64,000 nucleotides of DNA from Inquilinus sp042743185 (GCF_042743185.1 NZ_JBHYMS010000006.1:1-64000); one strand, 5' to 3'. Positions 33,161 to 42,518 are shown, numbered from the stretch's first letter. Numbers and translations: made by a program. The notes: generated by a model from the letters alone, not told the origin.

Positions 33161-35362
33161 CTACAGCACGAAGTCGGCGGCCTGCAGGCTGCCGACGTTG
33201 CTGAGCACGATGTTGAAATCGGAGACGCGGTCGCCATTGACGTCGCCGGCGATCACGGCGTCGCTGCCGGAGACGACGTAGCGCAGCTGTCCGGCCACGC
33301 CGGTATAGGCAGCGGTGCCGATGAAGCCGAAACTGCCGTTCCCGGCCGCGCCGCCATTGGCATCGATCTGCGACAGGTCGATCCTGTCCGCCTGGGCATG
33401 GCTGAAATCGGTGATCCGGTCGGCATTGGCCGCCCCCGTCGCGCTGTCGCCGACAGCGGCGAAGACGAAGCGGTCGGCGCCGCTGCCGCCGGTCAGCAGG
33501 TCTTTCCCGCCTGCTCCCCGGAGCGCATCGTTGCCTGCCCCGCCGCTGAGCGTGTTGGCGGCGCTGCTGCCGGCGATGGCGTCGGCATGGGCCGAGCCGG
33601 TGACCGCCTCGATCGAGACCAGCCGGTCGCCGAAGGCGGTGCCGCTGCTGCCGGTGCCCGTGGCGAGGTTCACCGTCACGCCCACGCTGCTGTCGGCATA
33701 GCTGGCGGTGTCCACGCCGGCGCCGCCGTTGATGACGTCCGCCCCGGCCCCGCCGGTGAAGACGTTGGCGGCGGCGCTGCCGGTCAGGGTGTCGGCATGG
33801 GTGGAGCCGGTGATCGCCTCGATCGAGACCAGCCGGTCGCCGAAGGCGGTGCCGCTGCTGCCGATGCCGGTGGCGAGGTTCACGGTCACGCCCACGCTGC
33901 TGTCGGCATAGCTGGCGGTGTCGGTGCCGGCGCCGCCGTCGAGCCAGTCGCCCCCGGCGCCGCCGCTGAGCACGTCGTTGCCGCCGTCACCCGTCACGAT
34001 GTCGTCGCCGCCATTCCCGACCAGCCGGTCGTTGCCGCCGAGGCCCAGGATGCGCTCGCCGCCGGCGCCGCCCTGCAGGAGGTCGGCAGCGGCGGAGCCC
34101 GTCAGCGTCGCGACCGTGACGCCGGAGAACACGCGACCGCCGATCCCGTCGTCGTCGCCGTCGAGATCCTCGCTCTCATAGGCCACGAAGAATCCGCCGG
34201 TCTCCAGCGCCGTGACCGACGGCCACTCCTGGTTGCCGACGAAGGACTGGTTGACCAGGAAGTTGCCGCCGACCTTACGCCCGTCCTCGAAGAAGTATTG
34301 GCCGAACACCTCCTTGAAGTGCCGGTCCGGAAGCGGCAATTCGTCCGGGCCCCACTGGTCCCAGACCACGGCAAAGCCGCCGCCCGCCAGGCCGACCACG
34401 CTCGAATGGTCCGGGATCTCGCCGTCGAAGGTGTTGATCTGGAACGTCGGCGCCTCGGGCCGCCCGTCGGCCGAGAAGATCCGGCCGTAGAGCCGGTAGG
34501 CGGTGTCGCCGTCCGGCCGGCCTTCGAGAACCGTCTCCACCCAGGTCGCGACAAAGCGGCCGCCGGTGAGCGCCGCGACGGAGATGTCCGTGTTCGCGAG
34601 CGCGAAGCCCTCGTTGGGGCCGTTCGTCTCGGGGGCCAAGCCGAATTCCGCACTGACCGGCCGACCGTCGGCGCCGAGGATCCGCGCGCGCAGGTCCGAG
34701 GGGACGCCGTACGGGCTCTGGCTGCTGTACTCGCTTTCCCAGACCGTGACGATGTTGCCGTTGGAGAGCTGCACCGCACGCACATTGTGCTGGTCGCCGA
34801 AGGTCCGCTGGTTGAGCTGGAACGCGGTGTCGATGGGCGAACCGGCCGCCGAGAAGCTCCTGGCGAAGGAGTTGTCGCCATCGAATGCCGGCTCGCCGTC
34901 GACCGACCCTTCCCGCGACCAGAGGACGGTGTAGCCGCCATCCGCGCGGGAGACGATCTCCGGGGCGAAGTAATAGTCGTCGGTGGGCTGGTTGACCTTC
35001 TGGATCGCACTGACCCGGTTGCCGTTGTCGTCATAGACGGCGGTATAGATGTCGGTCCGCTCCAGGACCGATCCGGCGCTTCCCTCCCACACCGCCGCGA
35101 AGCCGCCGCCCTCGAGCGCCTCGATGCGGGCGTAGTTGGCGACGAGGGCGAGGTCCGACAGGATCTTCTCGCCCCCGACCGGCGTGCCATCGGGGCGGAA
35201 GACCTGGGCCGCGGCGTATTGGACGTCCAGGTCGTCCTCCAGGTACAGCGAATCCCAGATGACGACGACGTTGCCGTTCGCGAGCGTCGTGATGTCCGGG
35301 TTGTCCTGCCACGCGCCGTTCCAGGTGTTGACGACGAATTCGGGTGTGACGGGTCCCGGCAT
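33161..35362 (-). CDS. large RTX calcium-binding secreted protein
   Basis: A 733-residue protein. Residues 1 to about 410 carry repeated blades with VxLxxGxxVVxWxS-type strands (PDITTLANGNVVVIWDSL, VQLSNGNIVTVWESEY, VGLAGGGFAVVWDQWG), as in proteins tagged for type I secretion. The rest has RTX nonapeptides (GGNDRLVGNGGDDIVTGDGG) and two copies of a 70-residue module (SYADSSVGVTVNLATG, then GTAFGDRLVSIEA). The C-terminus (ADRITDFSHAQADRIDLSQI) is the peptidase M10/serralysin-type end that serves as an uncleaved export signal. No transporter genes lie near. Start at 35362 follows aggagg. Confidence 0.88.
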   Translation of the reverse strand: MPGPVTPEFVVNTWNGAWQDNPDITTLANGNVVVIWDSLYLEDDLDVQYAAAQVFRPDGTPVGGEKILSDLALVANYARIEALEGGGFAAVWEGSAGSVLERTDIYTAVYDDNGNRVSAIQKVNQPTDDYYFAPEIVSRADGGYTVLWSREGSVDGEPAFDGDNSFARSFSAAGSPIDTAFQLNQRTFGDQHNVRAVQLSNGNIVTVWESEYSSQSPYGVPSDLRARILGADGRPVSAEFGLAPETNGPNEGFALANTDISVAALTGGRFVATWVETVLEGRPDGDTAYRLYGRIFSADGRPEAPTFQINTFDGEIPDHSSVVGLAGGGFAVVWDQWGPDELPLPDRHFKEVFGQYFFEDGRKVGGNFLVNQSFVGNQEWPSVTALETGGFFVAYESEDLDGDDDGIGGRVFSGVTVATLTGSAAADLLQGGAGGERILGLGGNDRLVGNGGDDIVTGDGGNDVLSGGAGGDWLDGGAGTDTASYADSSVGVTVNLATGIGSSGTAFGDRLVSIEAITGSTHADTLTGSAAANVFTGGAGADVINGGAGVDTASYADSSVGVTVNLATGTGSSGTAFGDRLVSIEAVTGSAHADAIAGSSAANTLSGGAGNDALRGAGGKDLLTGGSGADRFVFAAVGDSATGAANADRITDFSHAQADRIDLSQIDANGGAAGNGSFGFIGTAAYTGVAGQLRYVVSGSDAVIAGDVNGDRVSDFNIVLSNVGSLQAADFVL
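33540..33959. repeat. tandem 210-bp duplication inside the RTX gene
   Basis: The segment around 33602-33728 recurs at 33812-33938, offset exactly 210 bases (70 codons). Only a few bases differ over about 125 positions, while flanks differ more. Near-identity points to a recent duplication or gene conversion. Confidence 0.75.
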
Positions 35363-35532
35363 GAGCTCAGCCCTCCTCGTTCCGCCGCCACCCCGGGCGG
35401 CCCCCTTCCGGCCGTTTCGTCGGGCGGCCGCGACGCGCTGCGGCACCTCGGACCGACATGTTGCTTGTCCGCAATCTACGGGCGGCCGGTGGCGCTTTCA
35501 TGACAGGGCCGATCGGATGATCCGGCCGCCTG

Positions 35533-36660
35533 TCAGCCGGGCGTCAGCGAGACCCAGTAGCCGGACCGGTACTCGACCGGCAGGAAACGCTCGTGGAAGG
35601 CGCGGAAGGTGGCGTCCGGGTCGAGGTCGGCGAACAGGTCGGGATGGATCCATTTGGCCAGCGCCTGGATCGCCACGAACTGATAGGGGCTGTCGTAGAA
35701 CTGATGCCAGATGGCGTGCACCCGGCCGCTCTGCGTCGCCGGGATGGTGGTGAAGGCCGGCCGCTGCATCAGCGCCTCCAGCCGGGCGCGGCTGGCGTCG
35801 CGGTCGGCGCCGGGCCCGACGCCGACCCAGGCGCCGGCGGTCTCATAGAGGGTCCAGTTGCTGCCGGTGACGACCACCACATCCGGCTTCGACGCCACGA
35901 TCTGCTCCGGGTTCAGCGTGCCGAAGGTGCCGGGGATCAGGTCGCGGGCGATGTTGTCGCCGCCGGCCACCGAGACCATGCGGCCGAAATTCTCGTCGCC
36001 GAAGGACATGCAGCATTCGTCGCTGTAGCCGCCGGCGCGGTCGATCATCACCTTCGGACGGGGTCCGGTGTAGGATGCGAGCCGGCTCGTCACCTTCTCG
36101 ATCTCGGCGCGGCGGAAGGCGATCAGCTCCGCCGCCCGCGCCTCCCGCCCGATCACCCGGCCGAGGATGCGGATGCTCTTCTCCGCATTCTCGAAGGGCT
36201 TCTCGCGGAAGTCGATGAACACCACCGGGATGCCGACGGCGGCCAGCTTGTCGATCAGCCCGCCCTCGTCGGTCGCCAGCTTCGATTCCAGGTTCATGAC
36301 GATCAGGTCGGGGTGCAGCGACAGCGCCTGCTCGACGTCGAAGGTCCCCTCCTTGGCGCCGCCGAAGCGCGGCAGGTCGGCGATGAAGGGATACTTCTGG
36401 CGATAGATCTCGTAGCCGTCGCGGTCAGCCTTCTCGAGATCGTCGCGCCAGCCGACGACGCGCTGGAACGGCGCCTCGGTGTCGAGCGCCGCCAGCAGAT
36501 AGATCTGCCGCCCCTCGCCCAGGATGATCCGCTTCGCCTCGGCCGGGACCTGCACGGTGCGGCCGGCGACGTCCTCCACCGTCTGCGTTTCGGCCGCGGG
36601 TGCCGTACCGGCGGCGAACAGAAGAGCGGCGGCGAGGCCGAGGGAGCGCCGGGAGATCAT
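35533..36660 (-). CDS. FecB-like ABC transporter substrate-binding protein (iron complex)
   Basis: A 375-residue periplasmic binding protein of the helical-backbone (FecB/BtuF) type. The signal is MISRRSLGLAAALLFAAGTAPAA (cut near AETQ); the double-Arg start could be Tat. Then TVEDVAGRTVQVPAEAKRII, the standard opening of this class, and HPDLIVMNLES and KPDVVVVTGSNW are the domain hinge landmarks. It should bind a ferric-siderophore or haem-type ligand. No permease or ATPase gene is adjacent. A Fur-like box lies about 50 bases upstream, so iron control is likely. Start at 36660 rather than 36744, which precedes the box. Confidence 0.85.
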   Translation of the reverse strand: MISRRSLGLAAALLFAAGTAPAAETQTVEDVAGRTVQVPAEAKRIILGEGRQIYLLAALDTEAPFQRVVGWRDDLEKADRDGYEIYRQKYPFIADLPRFGGAKEGTFDVEQALSLHPDLIVMNLESKLATDEGGLIDKLAAVGIPVVFIDFREKPFENAEKSIRILGRVIGREARAAELIAFRRAEIEKVTSRLASYTGPRPKVMIDRAGGYSDECCMSFGDENFGRMVSVAGGDNIARDLIPGTFGTLNPEQIVASKPDVVVVTGSNWTLYETAGAWVGVGPGADRDASRARLEALMQRPAFTTIPATQSGRVHAIWHQFYDSPYQFVAIQALAKWIHPDLFADLDPDATFRAFHERFLPVEYRSGYWVSLTPG

Positions 36661-36710
36661 GGAGGCTGGTCCGAGGTGAGGCGTTGCGTCGGGCGCACCC
36701 AATAACAGAT

Positions 36711-36729
36711 GCGAATGATAATCAACACC
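36711..36729. promoter_or_regulatory. Fur-like box
   Basis: The sequence gcgaatgataatcaacacc matches 14 of 19 positions of the Fur consensus, including the unbroken core aatgataatca. It sits about 50 bases before the binding-protein ATG. Confidence 0.55.
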
Positions 36730-36751
36730 TGTTTCAATCAGCACCTCAAAG

Positions 36752-36838
36752 CCGTCATGGCAAGGCGCGAAGCGCCGTGGCCACCTATGGGGCGGTACCG
36801 CTGGATGGCCACGCCCCTGCGGGGCTCGCCATGACGGT
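36752..36838. repeat. long inverted repeat (REP-like) between binding protein and amidase
   Basis: The ends ccgtcatgg and ccatgacgg pair perfectly. Inside, ggcgcgaagcgccgtggcca faces tggccacgcccctgcggggc with a ggcggtaccgc centre. The whole unit folds into one long hairpin, of a different class from the repeat at 4250. Confidence 0.65.
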
Positions 36839-36861
36839 GAAGGGAGCCGGAAACCGGCCCT

Positions 36862-38247
36862 CTACAGCACCGGCCAGGGCCGTTGCGGGCCGCGGCGGTC
36901 CTCATAGGCCTTGGCCAGGCGCAGCACGCCGAGATCGTCGAAGCGGCGGCCGACGATCTGCAGCCCGATCGGCGCCCCGGCCCGGGTGTAGCCGCAGTTG
37001 ATCGACACGGCCGGCTGCTCCGACATGTTCCAGACCACGGTGTAGCCGATGTGCTCGAACGGCTTGTCCGGGTCGTTCAGCGGCGAGGCGAGCTCCGCCG
37101 GGAAGCGCGCGACCGGTGCCGTCGGCGACAGCACGAAATCCAACGAGCCGAACAGCCTGGCGGCCGCTTTTCGCATCTCCATGGTGCGGTTGAAGCCGCG
37201 GATCACGGCGAGGCCGGAGCGCTGCGCCCCGGATTCCGCCCAGGCGCGGATATAGGGCAGGATCTTCGCCCGGCTCTCCTGCGGCAGCTTCTCGACATCA
37301 TCCCAGGAGCGGGCCCGCCAGAAATCGTCGAGCCCGTCCAGCATCTCCCGCGTCAGGATCGCCGGCACCGGCTCGACCACCGCACCCTCTGCATCCAGCA
37401 GTCGGGCCGCCGCCTCCACCGCGTCGCGCACCTCCGGGTCCAGCGCCATGCCGGCGCCGATGTCCATCATCAGGCCGATGCGCAGCCCCTTCGGGTCGAT
37501 CGCCAGGTCGGACCAGTCGATCTCCGCCGGCGGCAGGTTCATGCCGTCGCGCCCATCCGGCAGCGACAGCACCGACATGGCCAGCGCAGTGTCGGCCACG
37601 GTGCGGGTCATCGGCCCGGCGACGCGGCCGACATAGGGCGGGTCGATCGGGATCCGCCCCAGGCTGGGCTTCAGCCCGACGACGCCGCACCAGCCGGCCG
37701 GCAGGCGGACCGACCCGCCGATGTCGGTGCCGACATGGATCGGCCCGTAGCCGGCCGCAGCCGCCGCCCCGGCCCCGGCGCTGGAACCGCCCGGATTGGA
37801 CGACAGGTCCCAGGGGTTGCGCGCCAGCTTGTGGAAGCTGGAGAGGCCGGAGGACAGCATGCCGTAATCCGGCATGGTGGTCTTGGCCAGGATGACGGCG
37901 CCGGATTCGCGCAGCCGGGCGGCCGGCGGCGCGTCCTCGGCCGCCGGCACCAGCGCCGTCGTGGCGGTGCCGACCGGCACCGCCACGCCCTTCGTCGCGA
38001 TGTTCTCCTTGATCGTCACCGGCACGCCGTCAACCGGGCCGAGCGGCCGCCCCTCGGCCCAGCGCGCGGCCGAGGCCGAAGCGGCGGCGCGGGCGCCGGC
38101 CGGGTCGAGCGCCCACAGCGCCTGCAGCTTCGGCTCCCAGGCCTCGATCCGCTGCAGCACCGCCTCGGTCACCTCCACCGGAGACAGGCTGCGGTCGCGG
38201 TACCGGGCGACGAGATCGACGGCGGAGAGATCGGCAAGCGAGGTCAT
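36862..38247 (-). CDS. amidase, amidase-signature family
   Basis: A 461-residue serine amidase. The catalytic triad is visible: Lys in GVPVTIKENIATKG, cis-Ser in NPGGSSAGAGAAAAAGYG, and the nucleophilic Ser in HVGTDIGGSVRLPAGWCG. The C-terminal part FDFVLSPTAPVARFP-like (LDFVLSPTAPVARFPAEL) is also typical. It hydrolyses a carboxylic amide, but the family covers many substrates. It follows TctA by 119 bases on the same strand and may act on the compound imported by TctABC (inference). Confidence 0.88.
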   Translation of the reverse strand: MTSLADLSAVDLVARYRDRSLSPVEVTEAVLQRIEAWEPKLQALWALDPAGARAAASASAARWAEGRPLGPVDGVPVTIKENIATKGVAVPVGTATTALVPAAEDAPPAARLRESGAVILAKTTMPDYGMLSSGLSSFHKLARNPWDLSSNPGGSSAGAGAAAAAGYGPIHVGTDIGGSVRLPAGWCGVVGLKPSLGRIPIDPPYVGRVAGPMTRTVADTALAMSVLSLPDGRDGMNLPPAEIDWSDLAIDPKGLRIGLMMDIGAGMALDPEVRDAVEAAARLLDAEGAVVEPVPAILTREMLDGLDDFWRARSWDDVEKLPQESRAKILPYIRAWAESGAQRSGLAVIRGFNRTMEMRKAAARLFGSLDFVLSPTAPVARFPAELASPLNDPDKPFEHIGYTVVWNMSEQPAVSINCGYTRAGAPIGLQIVGRRFDDLGVLRLAKAYEDRRGPQRPWPVL

Positions 38248-38366
38248 GCGTCACCGGCTGAGCAAGAAGACGGATGTCCCGTCCAGGTAAGCGGAAATCC
38301 GGCGCCCGGCCAAGCTTAATTGCCCGACATTTCCTGTCCGGGCGGAAGGAGCGCGCCGAAGCGCCG

Positions 38367-39875
38367 CTACCCCGCCTCCTCCTGGAACGCCTCCTCGCGC
38401 TTGCGGCGGATCGCCGGGCTGACCATCACCAGCAGCACGCCCACGGTCAGCAGCAGCAGCACGGCGCTGATCGGCCGGGTGACGAACACCGTGGCGTCGC
38501 CGCGCGCCAGCAGCATGGCGCGGCGCAGGTTCTCCTCCATCATCGGCCCCAGGATGAAGCCGAGCAGCAGCGGCGCCGGCTCGCATTCCAGCTTCACCAG
38601 GATGTACCCGACCAGGCCGAAGACCACCGTCAGGTAGACGTCGAAGACGTTGTTGTTGAGGCTGTAGACGCCGATGCAGCAGAACGCCAGGATCGCCGGG
38701 AACAGCAGGTGGTACGGCACCTTGAGCAGCCGCACCCAGATGCCGATCAGCGGCAGGTTCAGCACGATCAGGAAGAAGTTGCCGATCCACATCGAGGCGA
38801 TCAGGCCCCAGAACAGGTCCGGCTGCTCGGTCATCACCATCGGGCCCGGCTGGATGCCCTTGATGATCATGGCGCCGACCATCAGCGCCATCACCGGCGT
38901 CGGCGGGATGCCGAGCGTCAGCATCGGGATGAAGGAGGTCTGGGCGCCGGCGTTGTTGGCCGATTCCGGCCCGGCCACGCCTTCGATCGCGCCCTTGCCG
39001 AAATCCTGCGGCCGGCGGGAGATCTTCTTCTCCAGCGAATAGGCGGCGAAGGAGGACAGGATCGAACCGCCGCCCGGCAGGATGCCGAGGACCGAGCCCA
39101 GCGCGGTGCCGCGCAGGATCGATGGGGTCATGCGGCGGAACTCCTGCCGCGTCGGCAGCAGCCCCGAGACCTTGCGCACCATGACGTCGCGCAGATGCTC
39201 GGCCTCGAGGTTGCGGATGATCTCGGCGATGCCGAACAGCCCCATCGAGATGGCGACGAAGTTGATGCCCTGCGACAGCTCCGGGATGCCGAAGGTGTAG
39301 CGCGGCGTGCCGGTCTCGACATCCTGCCCGACCATGCCGAGCAGCAGGCCGAGCGCGATCATGCCGAGCGCCTTCAGGACCGAGCCGTGCGCCAGGGCGA
39401 CCGAGGCGACGAGGCCCAGGACCATCAGCGAGAAGTACTCCGCCGGTCCGAATTTGAGCGCGATGGCGGCCAAGGGAGGCGCGAACAGCGCGATCAGCAG
39501 GGTGGCGACGGTGCCGGCGAAGAAGGAGCCGATGCCGGCGGCGGCCAGGGCGGCGCCGGCCCGCCCCTGCTTGGCCATCTGGTAGCCGTCGATCGCCGTC
39601 ACCACCGAGGCCGATTCGCCGGGCAGGTTGATCAGGATCGCCGTGGTCGAGCCGCCGTATTGCGAGCCGTAATAGATGCCGGCCAGCATGATCAGCGCCG
39701 CGATCGGCGGCAGCACGAAGGTGGCCGGCAGCAGCATGGCGATGGTCGCGGTCGGGCCGAGGCCCGGCAGCACCCCGACCAGCGTGCCGAGCAGCACCCC
39801 GACGAAGCAGTAGGCGAGGTTGGTCGGCGTGAAGGCGACGCCGAAGCCGAGGATCAGGTCGTGCAGCAGGTCCAT
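38367..39875 (-). CDS. tctA: tripartite tricarboxylate transporter, large permease TctA
   Basis: A 502-residue membrane protein with about twelve helices. Conserved motifs are GTLVGVLPGLGPTATIAMLL near the N-terminus, GIYYGSQYGGSTTAILINLP, and the second-half copy GSVLGILPGGGSILSSFAAY with GPESANNAGAQTSFIPMLTL. TctA forms the channel of TTT-family importers that take up citrate and many other carboxylates using an extracytoplasmic binding protein. Starts 7 bases after tctB. The substrate is not readable. Confidence 0.95.
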   Translation of the reverse strand: MDLLHDLILGFGVAFTPTNLAYCFVGVLLGTLVGVLPGLGPTATIAMLLPATFVLPPIAALIMLAGIYYGSQYGGSTTAILINLPGESASVVTAIDGYQMAKQGRAGAALAAAGIGSFFAGTVATLLIALFAPPLAAIALKFGPAEYFSLMVLGLVASVALAHGSVLKALGMIALGLLLGMVGQDVETGTPRYTFGIPELSQGINFVAISMGLFGIAEIIRNLEAEHLRDVMVRKVSGLLPTRQEFRRMTPSILRGTALGSVLGILPGGGSILSSFAAYSLEKKISRRPQDFGKGAIEGVAGPESANNAGAQTSFIPMLTLGIPPTPVMALMVGAMIIKGIQPGPMVMTEQPDLFWGLIASMWIGNFFLIVLNLPLIGIWVRLLKVPYHLLFPAILAFCCIGVYSLNNNVFDVYLTVVFGLVGYILVKLECEPAPLLLGFILGPMMEENLRRAMLLARGDATVFVTRPISAVLLLLTVGVLLVMVSPAIRRKREEAFQEEAG

Positions 39876-39882
39876 GGTCGCC

Positions 39883-40344
39883 TCAGTTCCCGAACCAGCG
39901 GCCGAGGATGGGGATCGGCAGGCCGAGCCCCCAGACGAAGACGGCGACGCAGAAGGCGGTCAGGACCACCGCCGCCGCGGCCGCGACCGGCGGCCGGAAC
40001 TTGACGCTGGCGGCGGCGCCGACGAAGACCACCACCAGCAGCGCGACCACCAGGCCGCCGCCGCGCAGCAGCAGGCCGAACAGCAGCATCGCCCCCAGCA
40101 CGATCGCCCCGCCGCGCCAGGCCCACTGGCCGACGCCCTCGCCCTCCAGCACGAAGGATCGCACCAGGGTGATCAGCCCGATCAGGGCCAGGATCCCGGC
40201 CAGCACGGTCGGGAAGTACCCCGGCCCCATCTTGATGGCGCGGCCCATGGAATAACCTTGGGCGATCCAGCCGAAGCCGATCGCCAGGGCCAGGAAGATC
40301 AGCCCGGACCAGAAGTCCTTGGGATGACGGATGGAGAGGCGCAT
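39883..40344 (-). CDS. tctB: tripartite tricarboxylate transporter, small subunit TctB
   Basis: A 153-residue membrane protein with four hydrophobic segments: FWSGLIFLALAIGFGWIA, then YFPTVLAGILALIGLITLV, GGAIVLGAMLLFGLLL and AAAAVVLTAFCVAVFVWG. The GPGYFPxxLA motif after the first helix is the signature of TctB. It works with TctA. Starts 40 bases after tctC. Confidence 0.9.
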   Translation of the reverse strand: MRLSIRHPKDFWSGLIFLALAIGFGWIAQGYSMGRAIKMGPGYFPTVLAGILALIGLITLVRSFVLEGEGVGQWAWRGGAIVLGAMLLFGLLLRGGGLVVALLVVVFVGAAASVKFRPPVAAAAAVVLTAFCVAVFVWGLGLPIPILGRWFGN

Positions 40345-40384
40345 CGCGGCTCCTGGATCAGGGGATAGAATGGGATGCGCGAAC

Positions 40385-41368
40385 TCAATCCGCGTAGACG
40401 CCAGCCGCCTTGATCACCGGCTCCCACTTGGCGATCTCGGCCTTGAGATGGGCGTCGAGCACGGCCGGGGTGGCCTGGTCGAGCGGCACCGGCTCGGTGC
40501 CGAGATCGGCGAAGCGGGCAATCACGTTCGGGTCCTGCAGCGCCTGCTTCAGCGCCGCCTTGAGCTTCTCGACCACCGGCTGCGGCGTGCCCTTGGGCGC
40601 GTAGAGCCCGTGCCAGATGCCGATCCTGAAGTTGGGCAGCCCGGCCTCGGTGGTGGTCGGCACGTCCGGCAGCGACGGCACGCGCTTGTCGGTGGTGACG
40701 GCGTAGACCTTGATCTTGCCGCCCTTGATCTGGCTGGTGGTGTTGGTGGTCTGGTCGCACATGAAGTCGAACACGCCGCCCAGCAGGTCGTTCATCGCCG
40801 GGCCGGTGCCCTTGTAGGCGACGGTGGTCAGCGGCGTGCCGATCGCATCCATGAACAGCATGCCGCAGAGATGCGAGGCCGAACCGACGCCGGCATTGGC
40901 GATGGTCACGTCGTCCTTGTGCGACTTGGCATATTCCACCAGCTCCTGCATCGACTTCGCCTCGAAGTCGCCGCGGGCGACGAAGGTCATCGGCACGTCG
41001 GTGACCAGGCCGATGCCGGCGAAGGCCTCGCCCGGCTTGTAGTCGAGGTTGCGGTACAGCGTGGCGCTGGTGGCCTGGCCGATATGGTGCAGCAGCAGGG
41101 TGTAGCCGTCGGCTTCGGCCTTGGCGACGCGGGAGGCGCCGATGGTGCCGCCGGCGCCGCCGACATTCTCGACGATCACCTGCTGGCCGAGCGTCTTGCT
41201 CATCGGCTCGGCGATCAGCCGCGCCACCGTGTCGGTCGGCCCGCCGGCGGCGAAGGGCACGACCATGGTGATGACGCGGTTCGGATAATCCTGGGCTGCG
41301 GTCGGCAGGGCAAAGGCAACGGCCGTGGCGGCAAGCATGCCGAGGCCGATCCGGCGGCTGAAACTCAT
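40385..41368 (-). CDS. tctC: TctC/Bug-family extracytoplasmic binding protein
   Basis: A 327-residue periplasmic protein. The signal is MSFSRRIGLGMLAATAVAFA (cut near TAAQDYP). The Bug signatures are ITMVVPFAAGGPTDTVARLI and VENVGGAGGTIGASRVAKAE, then GYTLLLHHIG. It captures a carboxylate for TctAB. An ATG at 41386 adds six residues; the one at 41368 has agggggt before it and gives a proper signal peptide. First gene of tctCBA and divergent from nudC (143 bases between starts). Confidence 0.93.
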   Translation of the reverse strand: MSFSRRIGLGMLAATAVAFALPTAAQDYPNRVITMVVPFAAGGPTDTVARLIAEPMSKTLGQQVIVENVGGAGGTIGASRVAKAEADGYTLLLHHIGQATSATLYRNLDYKPGEAFAGIGLVTDVPMTFVARGDFEAKSMQELVEYAKSHKDDVTIANAGVGSASHLCGMLFMDAIGTPLTTVAYKGTGPAMNDLLGGVFDFMCDQTTNTTSQIKGGKIKVYAVTTDKRVPSLPDVPTTTEAGLPNFRIGIWHGLYAPKGTPQPVVEKLKAALKQALQDPNVIARFADLGTEPVPLDQATPAVLDAHLKAEIAKWEPVIKAAGVYAD

Positions 41369-41511
41369 AGACGTGACCCCCTTCATGTTCGTCAGTCCCG
41401 GCCGATTCCCGTCGGCCGTCATTTTTAGGCAATCTAACCTGTCCTTCCCGGATGGCACAGTTGCTTTTCCGGGCCCTGGCGCCAGGGCTGGGGCCGTGCG
41501 AGTGTCGGACC

Positions 41512-42426
41512 ATGCTGCGCCCGAATTTCTACGTCCATCCGTCGCTCGACCGCGCCGGCCGCTTCCGCCGCGACGCCGAGTGGATCGCCCGCATCACCGT
41601 CAGCGAGCACACCCGGATCCTGCCGGTGTGGCAGGGCCGCAACCTGATCGCCGGGCCGCCGGAGGCACCGCACGTCGCGATGGTGCCGGCGACCGAGGCG
41701 TGGTGGCGCAGCGCCGCGGCCGAGACGGTGATGCTCGGCATCGACGGCGACGTCACCTATCTCGCGGTCGATGTCAGTGGCGTCGCCGACCCGGCCGCCG
41801 ACCCGGTGCTGGCCGGGATGGGCAGCTTCCTCGATCTGCGTGCCGTCGGCCCGCTGCTGCCGCATGACGAGGGCGCCCTGCTGGCCTATGCCCGCGGCAT
41901 GGTGTGGTGGCATTCGCGCCACCGCTTCTGCGGCGTCTGCGGCAGCCCCACGGCCAGCAGCGACGCCGGCCACCGCCGCGACTGCACCAATCCGGACTGC
42001 CGCACCCAGCATTTCCCGCGCACCGACCCGGCGGTGATCATGCTGATCCATGACGGCGACCGGGTGCTGCTGGGCCGCCAGAAGGTGTGGCCGCCCGGCA
42101 TGCATTCGGTGCTGGCCGGGTTCCTCGAGCCGGGCGAGAGCCTGGAGGATGCGGTGAAGCGCGAGGTGCTGGAGGAAGCCGGCATCCGGGTCGACGACGT
42201 CCGCTACCACTCCAGCCAGCCCTGGCCGTTCCCGCAGTCGCTGATGGTCGGCTTCACCGGCCGCGCCGTGACCGCCGAGCTGCAGGTCGACCAGGACGAG
42301 CTGGAATCGGCCGCTTGGTTCGAGCGCAACTGGCTGCGCCGCCATGTCGACGACGAATCGTTCCGCCTGCCCCGCCGCGACAGCATCGCCCGGCGCCTGC
42401 TGGAGGACTGGCTGGCGGAGGGGTGA
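41512..42426 (+). CDS. nudC: NAD(+) diphosphatase / NADH pyrophosphatase
   Basis: A 304-residue Nudix enzyme hydrolysing NAD(H) to NMN(H) and AMP, and possibly removing NAD caps from RNA. The zinc ribbon is FCGVCGSP and CTNPDCRTQ (about residues 140-165). The Nudix box is GFLEPGESLEDAVKREVLEE, followed by AGI. The NudC-specific SQPWPFPQSLM motif lies after it. Start at 41512 (MLRPNFYVHP); the 20 codons before it have no ribosome site. Usually close to pheA-kdsB; here a toxin-antitoxin pair lies between. Confidence 0.95.
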   Translation: MLRPNFYVHPSLDRAGRFRRDAEWIARITVSEHTRILPVWQGRNLIAGPPEAPHVAMVPATEAWWRSAAAETVMLGIDGDVTYLAVDVSGVADPAADPVLAGMGSFLDLRAVGPLLPHDEGALLAYARGMVWWHSRHRFCGVCGSPTASSDAGHRRDCTNPDCRTQHFPRTDPAVIMLIHDGDRVLLGRQKVWPPGMHSVLAGFLEPGESLEDAVKREVLEEAGIRVDDVRYHSSQPWPFPQSLMVGFTGRAVTAELQVDQDELESAAWFERNWLRRHVDDESFRLPRRDSIARRLLEDWLAEG

Positions 42427-42518
42427 GCATCGGCCAAGACGTCGCCACGGCTTGTCTGGACTAACGGATAGACCATCTTTCATGCATGTCCACACCGCCC
42501 GATCGATGGGAGGGAACC

